Assembly (NCBI GenBank): GCA_021731695.1
Contig: JAKFWZ010000014.1
Coordinates: 1-35,590, forward strand
DNA from: Candidatus Daviesbacteria bacterium
Lineage (GTDB): Bacteria; Patescibacteriota; Microgenomatia; Daviesbacterales; UBA10151
Length of the DNA stretch: 35,590 nucleotides
Direction: 5' to 3'
Each line of letters begins with the position of its first letter. Within the stretch, counting starts at the first letter, position 1. A model generated the notes under the pieces. The model did no database searches, was not told where the DNA came from, and saw only the letters and a list, made by a program, of their open reading frames with translations. A program made the position numbers and the translations under genes. Below, piece after piece: positions 8,313-13,781 of the stretch.

Positions 8313-8526
8313 ATTAACAAATATTTCAGGCACCAAAGCTGTTAAAGCATTTCTTAAATTTGGATACAAACATATTCACACCTCCGGAGATCATGCAATA
8401 TTACAAAAACTCGGTTCTCCAACCCTATCGATCCCTCTCCATAAGGAAGTTGCCCAGTTTCTACTCAAAGCTCAAATCAAAAGAGCAGATCTTACTATCC
8501 AAGACTTCATAAAAGCATTAAAGTAA
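8305..8526 (+). CDS. hicA: HicA-family mRNA interferase toxin
   Basis: 73 aa, a small double-stranded-RNA-binding-like fold. The key segment 'TSGDHAILQK' corresponds to the family 'GSH' motif containing the catalytic histidine, with the usual serine replaced by aspartate. The strand 'LSIPLHKEVAQFLLKAQIKRADL' matches the conserved 'vPvH...l..gtl..ilkqa' segment. It would cleave mRNA when free of HicB. The ATG lies inside the hicB stop region. Full length for the family, so probably functional. Confidence 0.85.
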   Translation: MPKLTNISGTKAVKAFLKFGYKHIHTSGDHAILQKLGSPTLSIPLHKEVAQFLLKAQIKRADLTIQDFIKALK

Positions 8527-8625
8527 GTTTAAGGAACGTAATTTTGTAGAACATTCAACCTTTTATTTGAGAGTCTTATCCGGTTTTTAGCTATGAAATT
8601 TGAAAAAATAAACAGATATTTCTAT

Positions 8626-8817
8626 TCAAAGGTTTGATATAGTTATTTTATGGATATTTTTGGTGACTCCCTCCATTCTTTTGGTTTTTAATGAGGGGTG
8701 TCTGAAGTTGTTTTCGAGTAATGTTAATTGTTTTGTAAACTTAATTTGGATTTTCTGCGGTAGTTTTTTGTATTGTTTTCTAAATTTCGGTGTTAACTCA
8801 ATTATGAGTTTAGCCAC
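8626..8817 (-). pseudogene. Truncated RelE/ParE-like toxin
   Basis: 63 aa beginning at a GTG inside the antitoxin gene. The sequence 'IELTPKFRKQYKKLPQKIQIKFTKQLTLLENNFRHPSLKTKRMEG' matches the first two-thirds of RelE/YafQ-type toxins. The family's C-terminal strands, with 'yRi.y' and a terminal catalytic region, are missing: the frame stops at 'ITISNL'. Read in another frame on the same strand, the next roughly 80 bp give 'FIFSNFIAKNRIRLSNK', which looks like the lost strands. A frameshift has therefore probably inactivated it. The alternative is a naturally short toxin. Confidence 0.65.
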
Positions 8818-9035
8818 TCAGCAGCCTCCTTAGCAGATTTAAATTTCATTACATTCCCGGCTTTAATATCTTTTTCAGCTTTTTTATCTGACCATTCCCA
8901 CCATTCGTCGGATCCGTAAGCGGGTTCCTTGCTGTCAACTTTTTCAGCAAGCTTGGCCACCTCTTGTTTTATTTCAGTAAGAGTTTTAAGTATTTGATTT
9001 AATTTTGATTCCTCAATCGTTACTGTCTGTGCCAT
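8802..9035 (-). CDS. Antitoxin of the truncated RelE-like pair
   Basis: 77 aa. The N-terminal half is an amphipathic helix ('KLNQILKTLTEIKQEVAKLAEKV') and the tail 'AEKDIKAGNVMKFKSAKEAAEWL' resembles the toxin-wrapping end of small antitoxins. It overlaps the toxin by 16 bp, the typical TA arrangement. A -10-like TATATT lies 6 nt before the ATG, in a 29-bp divergent region shared with the flippase gene. Retention of an apparently intact antitoxin beside a broken toxin may reflect recent decay or cross-protection. Confidence 0.65.
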   Translation of the reverse strand: MAQTVTIEESKLNQILKTLTEIKQEVAKLAEKVDSKEPAYGSDEWWEWSDKKAEKDIKAGNVMKFKSAKEAAEWLNS

Positions 9036-9064
9036 AGTTACAATATATTAGCATAAAATATATA

Positions 9065-10063
9065 ATGATATTCGTGCTCAAAAATATAATCAGGATTTTA
9101 ATTAATACGGGGATAGGGGCGGTTTTAGTTTTTGTCTGGTTAAAATTGGTAAATATAAATGAAATTATCGAAGTTTTAGAGCACTTTAATTTCTTTCTTC
9201 TAATTCCGGCAGGAATTTTTTTCGTTTTATCGGCAATTTTAAAATCGTTAAGATTTAAGATTTTGCTTTTAAAGGAAGTCAATGTCCCCGCACTCAAGTT
9301 GATTAACCTGACATTCTTAAGCCAGCTTTTATCCTTTACAATTCCTTTGCGCCTTGGAGAGCTAACTAAAGCTGTATATCTTACAGCGGATTACAAAATC
9401 CCTTTTGGCAAATCATTCATCTGGGTTTTTCTAGATAGATTTTTGGATTTCTGGTGTGTGTTGTCACTTTCTTTGTTATTTTTACTCATAACTCCAACAA
9501 ACCTGCCGCAGGGTCTGACTTCGTCTCTTCTCGTTGCCATTATCGTCGCTTCGTCGCTTGTGATTGCTGTTGTGTTAAAACCTGAATATTTTAAGCACTT
9601 GGTTCAATTCCTAAGTGGGCTGCTGGTTATTGAGAAACTAAAAAAGCTGTTTATTAAGTTTGGGCTTTTTATGATCGAATGTTTCGAGCTTCTAAAGGGG
9701 AGTGTTCAGCGAAATTCTGCGCTTTTTGTCTTAACTGTATTGGCAACTTTTTCTGAAGCACTTTGCTGGTACATAATTCTAGGCGCATTTATTCCCGAAT
9801 TACCCATTGTCAAAATCTGGCTTGGATCAATGTTAAATGCCTTAACTTTCCTTATTCCTGCAGCGCCGGGATATGTAGGTTCTGCTGAAGCTGCCGGGCT
9901 TGCAGTATTTTCTTATGGCTTAGGATTTAATGCGGTTTTTGTTTCAGCTGCGACTTTAATCTTTCATGCCTTAAGTTTGGTATTAATCTTGGGTACGGGC
10001 TTATGGGGCCTGTATAATTTAAAGTTTAATTTAGGTTTAGTCTGGAAAAGATTCAAAAAATGA
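9065..10063 (+). CDS. Flippase-like integral membrane protein (UPF0104 / LPG synthase TM region)
   Basis: 332 aa with about eight hydrophobic spans. Typical family elements are the early 'LKSLRFKILL', 'FTIPLRLGELTKAVYL', 'FLDRFLDFW' and the late 'LTFLIPAAPGYVGSAEAAG'. The family includes the membrane part of lysyl-phosphatidylglycerol synthases and stand-alone proteins next to glycosyltransferases, thought to move lipids or lipid-linked sugars across the membrane. There is no soluble aminoacyl-transferase domain here, so a stand-alone translocator is the best call; the substrate is unknown. The start codon overlaps an AT-rich divergent promoter. The stop is 2 bp before the terminal inverted repeat of the element at 10066. 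Confidence 0.85.
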   Translation: MIFVLKNIIRILINTGIGAVLVFVWLKLVNINEIIEVLEHFNFFLLIPAGIFFVLSAILKSLRFKILLLKEVNVPALKLINLTFLSQLLSFTIPLRLGELTKAVYLTADYKIPFGKSFIWVFLDRFLDFWCVLSLSLLFLLITPTNLPQGLTSSLLVAIIVASSLVIAVVLKPEYFKHLVQFLSGLLVIEKLKKLFIKFGLFMIECFELLKGSVQRNSALFVLTVLATFSEALCWYIILGAFIPELPIVKIWLGSMLNALTFLIPAAPGYVGSAEAAGLAVFSYGLGFNAVFVSAATLIFHALSLVLILGTGLWGLYNLKFNLGLVWKRFKK

Positions 10064-10065
10064 TC

Positions 10066-10480
10066 ATAATTTCTTCTTTGCAACTTTGACCGCAAAATTC
10101 TTTCTCTGTACTTTTGACCGCAAAAGTACCAAAACTCTCTTGCGATGAACGGTCTGGCCTAAAACCTTCGTTCGTGTAATCGGGGGATGCCCCCTCCTTG
10201 TTCGCTTCGCTCAAAGGCATCTCCCCCTGATACCCTCGCTCAGGTTTTATGGCAGCTGCGTTCAATGCAAGATTTTTCCTGAAAATGCGAGCTTGAAACA
10301 AAGCGCGTAAAGAATTTTTGAGTGAGTTATCAGGGGATTTCGGTTTTTTGTGATTAGCAAAAAAGCCGAAGGGGCAGCCTCCCCGATTAACGAACGAGAA
10401 AATTTAGCGCGACTTTCCGCGAGCAGAGTTTGCGCAACTTTGCGGTCAAAGTTGCAAAGAATAGTGGCAAAAGAAATTAT
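10066..10480. mobile_element. 415-bp MITE-like element with terminal inverted repeats
   Basis: This fills the gap between the flippase gene and rplA. The left end (10066-10096) reads 'ataatttcttctttgcaact...' and the right end (10439-10480) is its reverse complement, interrupted by an 11-bp insertion. Inside are hairpins built on the same theme: 'gtacttttg-accg-caaaagtac' near the left and 'gcaactttg-cggt-caaagttgc' at the right. The centre holds GC-richer inverted segments ('gggggatgcc' with 'ggcatctcccc'). The two ORFs predicted here have no protein-like features. No transposase is present, so it is non-autonomous if mobile. Confidence 0.65.
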
Positions 10481-10517
10481 AATTTTGTAATTAAAATGGT
10501 AAGGGACAAGATTAATA

Positions 10518-11414
10518 CTAAACTGAAGCCAGCTCAACTTTAACACCAATTCCCATTGAAGGTGAAATAACTGCTTTTTTGATTCTGGTTTTTCCAATTG
10601 CATTAAAAAGAATTTTTGTGTTTTGAACTACCTCATCTGTCGGCTGAGAAACTTTTCCAAGTGTTAAATGAATAACCTGAGAATCTTTTTGAGTTTTATA
10701 TTCAACTTTTCCAGACTGAATTTCACTAACAGCTTTTTTAAGATCAGTTGTAATTGTCCCGTTTTTAGGAGAAGGCATTAAACCTCTTGGACCAAGAACC
10801 TTTGCAGCTCTTGCGAGTTTCGGCATCCATTCAGCGCTCGTAACAATTACATCAAACCCGGTTATGCCTCTTATGATTTCGTTTAACTTTGCATCATCAC
10901 CTATCTCAGCGCCTAATTCTTCCAGCTCTTTTCTTTGTCCCGCCGAAGCTGAAAGCGAAGGAGGACCGAAAGCTAAAATCTTTAACTTTTTACCGGAAGC
11001 GAAGGGAAGGGAAACTAAACCGCGGATATTTTTAGCGCTTGTGGTCATGTGAATTTCTAATGAACCGTCGAATTTTGAATATGAAGTTTCTTTGGCAAGA
11101 TCAATAGCCTCAGTTATTGGGTACCTTTTGCTCTTCTCGGTTTTTTCTGCGACTGCCTTATATTTAACGCTTCTATATTTAGCTTTGCCTTTTTTCTGGG
11201 AGGCTTTGCTTGCCTTTGTTTTTTTAGCAGGAGCGTCTGAAGCTTTTTCCTCTGTCTTTGGAGCTTCTGTTTGAGTCTCTTCAGCTACTGTTTCAGACTT
11301 CACTTCGACAACCTCAGCTTCTTTTGTGTTTTCCTTAGATACCTTCGACCCCTTAGTTACCTTAGGTGCTTCTTCTATCGAGTCATCCATGATTGTTAAT
11401 TTTTTCTTGCCCAT
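10518..11414 (-). CDS. rplA: 50S ribosomal protein L1 with long N-terminal extension
   Basis: L1 binds the 23S rRNA stalk. The core begins at about residue 90 from the ATG ('KRYPITEAIDLAKE') and includes the signature 'AKVLGPRGLMPSPKNGTI' and the end 'SPSMGIGVKVELASV'. The first ~90 residues are Lys/Glu/Thr/Ala-rich and low complexity, not present in ordinary L1 (about 230 aa). The ATG at 11414 ('MGKKKLT') is chosen over the track's TTG because a promoter ends 8 nt before it. L1 normally follows rplK directly; here rplK lies about 5.3 kb upstream with unrelated genes between. Confidence 0.95.
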   Translation of the reverse strand: MGKKKLTIMDDSIEEAPKVTKGSKVSKENTKEAEVVEVKSETVAEETQTEAPKTEEKASDAPAKKTKASKASQKKGKAKYRSVKYKAVAEKTEKSKRYPITEAIDLAKETSYSKFDGSLEIHMTTSAKNIRGLVSLPFASGKKLKILAFGPPSLSASAGQRKELEELGAEIGDDAKLNEIIRGITGFDVIVTSAEWMPKLARAAKVLGPRGLMPSPKNGTITTDLKKAVSEIQSGKVEYKTQKDSQVIHLTLGKVSQPTDEVVQNTKILFNAIGKTRIKKAVISPSMGIGVKVELASV

Positions 11415-11422
11415 GACAAAGA

Positions 11423-11451
11423 ATTCTAACAAACTGAAGCTAGGATTACAA
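11423..11451 (-). promoter_or_regulatory. Independent promoter of rplA
   Basis: On the minus strand: TTGTAA (11446-11451), a 17-bp spacer and TAGAAT (11423-11428), then 8 nt to the ATG. This gives rplA its own transcription now that it is detached from rplK. Confidence 0.6.
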
Positions 11452-11461
11452 TAATAAGTTA

Positions 11462-11490
11462 TTGCTTATGAAAAAATGATGGGGTATAGT
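11462..11490 (+). promoter_or_regulatory. Promoter of the gene at 11497
   Basis: TTGCTT (11462-11467), a 17-bp spacer and TATAGT (11485-11490), then 6 nt to the ATG. It is divergent from the rplA promoter, with 10 bp between the two -35 boxes. Confidence 0.6.
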
Positions 11491-11496
11491 AAATTT

Positions 11497-11850
11497 ATGG
11501 CTGAAGGCTCAAGAAGTCCTGAGGGAAAATCAGGTTTTATAAAAAAAATTGCTGCGGTTCTAGGTATTGGTGGTTTGGCGGCCATGACAGCTACTCAGCC
11601 TCAACAAAGTCTAGAAACGCCACAACCTCCTACGCCGATAACCCGACCAGATGCAACTGCAACTCCTAGAACTGCTGTAGTTGATGGTAGGAAATACAAT
11701 GACGAACCAAGAGAGAACGGAGGATTAAGTGATGCTCAAATTATGCAAGCCCAAGCAACCCACCGAGCCCAACCCACACCGACTCTAACTACAGAAACTC
11801 TTGTAGACAGAGGTGGAAATTTGACCCCTCCAGCAGCACCCAAGCCCTAA
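11497..11850 (+). CDS. Small hypothetical protein, Pro/Thr-rich, possibly membrane anchored
   Basis: 117 aa. A basic N-terminus ('SPEGKSGFIKKI') precedes a weak apolar segment 'AAVLGIGGLAAMTA', which may be a membrane anchor or uncleaved signal. The rest is a disordered Pro/Thr/Gln tail ('PQPPTPITRPDATATPR'). The ORF track starts 21 nt earlier, but that ATG would lie upstream of the -10 box; the ATG at 11497 follows it by 6 nt. The opening 'MAEGSRSPEG' resembles the start of the protein at 2610. No function can be assigned. Confidence 0.55.
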   Translation: MAEGSRSPEGKSGFIKKIAAVLGIGGLAAMTATQPQQSLETPQPPTPITRPDATATPRTAVVDGRKYNDEPRENGGLSDAQIMQAQATHRAQPTPTLTTETLVDRGGNLTPPAAPKP

Positions 11851-11875
11851 ACTCAGCACTTTAACCCCATAGTAT

Positions 11876-11904
11876 TTGATTTTTCTTTTTAGTTTTGTTA
11901 TAAT
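11876..11904 (+). promoter_or_regulatory. Promoter with perfect -10 box
   Basis: TTGATT (11876-11881), a 17-bp spacer and TATAAT (11899-11904), 10 nt before the ATG at 11915. This decides the start codon of the next gene, because the track's upstream ATG overlaps the -35. Confidence 0.65.
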
Positions 11905-11914
11905 ATTTTCACTT

Positions 11915-12514
11915 ATGTCAGTTGAAATTCGACCAGAAACTTTTTTTAGTAACACTATGAATAGTCTTATAGATCGTTCTAATCCATGCGAAGAGAATGT
12001 TTTAGCGTCAAAAAGAAGAGCGATGATTCCGGCTAATTCGCCTGACGATCGCATTCCGTCGCCTGAAGAAATAATCTCATCTGTAAGAGTTAAAAATAGA
12101 CATCCTGGACCTCGTGTTGAAAGGTCAGATGATAACAATAGTGACATACCCACCCGAGATCCGGCAGAAATAATTAAAAATGATAGAGTGAAACATAGTT
12201 TGCTCCCTGGCATTAGAGTGAGCAGTTTCCCTATAGGCGGAGATTACTTTAAGTTAGAGAATGGTCGCTTAACTGGAAATGTTTCGGATATTATTGCAGA
12301 AGAAGAAGCGGCTGCTGCTCCGGGTACAGAAAGAATTAAAGCCCAAATTTCGCCAGCAGTAGCCCTAGTTCTAAGCAGAAGTCCAAGACCCGCAACACGT
12401 ATAGAAATATTGATGGGTGGCGTAATAAATCTGGCTGATGCTGTAACTCGTGGAGCTGACAGACTTTTTAGCAGAATAAACTCTTCTCATCAGATAAAAG
12501 TAAAATCATCCTAA
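11915..12514 (+). CDS. Hypothetical protein
   Basis: 199 aa, soluble, unrecognised. It is charged and Pro/Arg-rich in the first half ('RRAMIPANSPDDRIPSPEEI', 'RHPGPRVERSDDNNSD'), suggesting disorder. A short structured part follows ('GIRVSSFPIGGDYFKLENGRL'), then a predicted C-terminal helix. The start at 11915 ('MSVEIRPETF') is set by the promoter; the hydrophobic leader in the track's longer version is an artefact of translating the promoter region. It is convergent with the cohesin-dockerin gene, 34 bp apart. Confidence 0.5.
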   Translation: MSVEIRPETFFSNTMNSLIDRSNPCEENVLASKRRAMIPANSPDDRIPSPEEIISSVRVKNRHPGPRVERSDDNNSDIPTRDPAEIIKNDRVKHSLLPGIRVSSFPIGGDYFKLENGRLTGNVSDIIAEEEAAAAPGTERIKAQISPAVALVLSRSPRPATRIEILMGGVINLADAVTRGADRLFSRINSSHQIKVKSS

Positions 12515-12548
12515 ATTGAATATTTCCCTAAGCTGGACGAATAGCTAA

Positions 12549-13634
12549 CTACCTTTTAGTAGTAAAATTCTTAACTGTTGAGGAAAATTCGACGCCTGCA
12601 GAATTTTTAGAGTAAACTTTATAAAAATACTTAGTATTTGCGCTTAAATTATTCAAGTTAGCCTGGTGTAAAAGAACCATTTTTTCATCTAATGTGGTTA
12701 TTGAATTAAGATTTGATTGAGTCTTTCCGAAACTCACTCTTGTCGTTCCCGGGTAATCAGTTTTCCACTTAATTATTGCTGAAGTTTTATTGATAGATGA
12801 AACAGAAATATTGGTGAGTTTAAGCGAACTAACAGTAGGAGTTATTGAGGGAGTGGGAGTAGGAGTTGGTGCGAGACTTGCTGATACGCCAATAGTCCCG
12901 GATAGAATTTCTGCGTCAAGATTATCGATAACTCCATCATTATTAAGATCAGACCTTTGAACATACGCAACCTTAAACCCTAAATATTTCTTTAGTTCTT
13001 CCAGATCGCTAAAATCGACTTTTGAATCACTGTTAATGTCGCCTGTCAGAGACGGACTACCGCCACAACTTCCGCTGCCGATTTGAAATTCGCCATTTAC
13101 AACTGAAGCCAACCTATCCTGAAGAGTGTCCTTCTCAACAACGTTAGTATCGTTTGTTTTCGGGAGGTTATTAGGATCAAAATCAAAGGTAATGGGTGTA
13201 GCGCCGATTTGAGCATCTGATCTAACCTTAAAATTAACAGTCGCAAATTTTCCTGCTCCATTAAAGGGTGAGCTGATAGAAGCTAATCCTGATATTCGAA
13301 TCTTTCCATTAACGTTGTCAAATAGCGCTGTGGGGTAGTTTCCATAAATGCTTCCGTTTTGAACCAAAATAGCCTCAAGAACTGCTGGGTTAAATAATAA
13401 AACTACATCAGTACCATATGTATCAAACCCGCCTGTGTCCAAATTTATGTCAATTGAAACATCACAGCTTTGTTTAACGTTGTTACTTAGGGGAGAAATA
13501 GATAATGTTGCACCTGAAGTTGATGCTTTAGGTAAAAGGTTGGTTCTGGTCTGGACCAAAACGACTGAAATGATAATGCCCACGATCAGTATTATTAATA
13601 AAAAAGGATGAGCAAAACCTTTTTGGTTGAACAT
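12549..13634 (-). CDS. Membrane-anchored cohesin-dockerin-FN3 surface protein
   Basis: 361 aa. The N-terminus 'FNQKGFAHPFLLIILIVG' plus 'TRTNLLPKAS' is a membrane anchor shared in pattern with the proteins at 13782 and 26054. Residues about 40-185 form a cohesin-like beta sandwich ('GTDVVLLFNPAVLEAI', 'KFATVNFKVRS'). About 196-255 is a dockerin with loops 'DINSDSKVDFSDLEEL' and 'DLNNDGVIDNLDAEIL'. A Pro/Thr linker then leads to a fibronectin type III domain (about 268-361, 'TSAIIKWKTDYPGTTRV', 'LSANTKYFYKVYSKN'). Having both partner modules allows self-assembly or chain formation (inference). It has its own TTGACA promoter and lies in the region that separates rplK from rplA. Confidence 0.85.
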   Translation of the reverse strand: MFNQKGFAHPFLLIILIVGIIISVVLVQTRTNLLPKASTSGATLSISPLSNNVKQSCDVSIDINLDTGGFDTYGTDVVLLFNPAVLEAILVQNGSIYGNYPTALFDNVNGKIRISGLASISSPFNGAGKFATVNFKVRSDAQIGATPITFDFDPNNLPKTNDTNVVEKDTLQDRLASVVNGEFQIGSGSCGGSPSLTGDINSDSKVDFSDLEELKKYLGFKVAYVQRSDLNNDGVIDNLDAEILSGTIGVSASLAPTPTPTPSITPTVSSLKLTNISVSSINKTSAIIKWKTDYPGTTRVSFGKTQSNLNSITTLDEKMVLLHQANLNNLSANTKYFYKVYSKNSAGVEFSSTVKNFTTKR

Positions 13635-13642
13635 TAACTAAC

Positions 13643-13670
13643 TGTATAAAAGATAGGATTATTCTGTCAA
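13643..13670 (-). promoter_or_regulatory. Promoter of the cohesin-dockerin-FN3 gene
   Basis: Minus strand: a perfect TTGACA (13665-13670), a 16-bp spacer and TATACA (13643-13648), then 8 nt to the ATG at 13634. Confidence 0.65.
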
Positions 13671-13685
13671 GACGAAATTAATTAA

Positions 13686-13703
13686 CTTACTTTAACACCC
13701 ATA
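13686..13703 (-). repeat. 18-bp match to the 3' end of rplK
   Basis: 'cttactttaacacccata' is identical to 16577-16594 and 16732-16749, the DNA encoding the L11 C-terminus 'MGVKVS'. It sits just downstream of the 890-aa gene. It may be a remnant of the event that separated rplK from rplA, or a chance match. Confidence 0.45.
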
Positions 13704-13781
13704 ATCTGTACAATAATTTCAGCGAGGGGTGGAGTTTGCTGAGCCTTATTCGTTTTTGGTGGAGCAGAAGTTGAAACAGGA

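Noticed and set aside
9013-9297. 94-aa minus-strand ORF over the flippase start
   Set aside because: It is antisense to a well-supported membrane protein and overlaps the antitoxin; its composition is that of a shadow frame.
10053-10603. Two minus-strand ORFs (82 and 113 aa) between the flippase gene and rplA
   Set aside because: They lie in or across the repeat element and the rplA 3' end, have no family-like pattern, and their frames are explained by the palindromic repeats.
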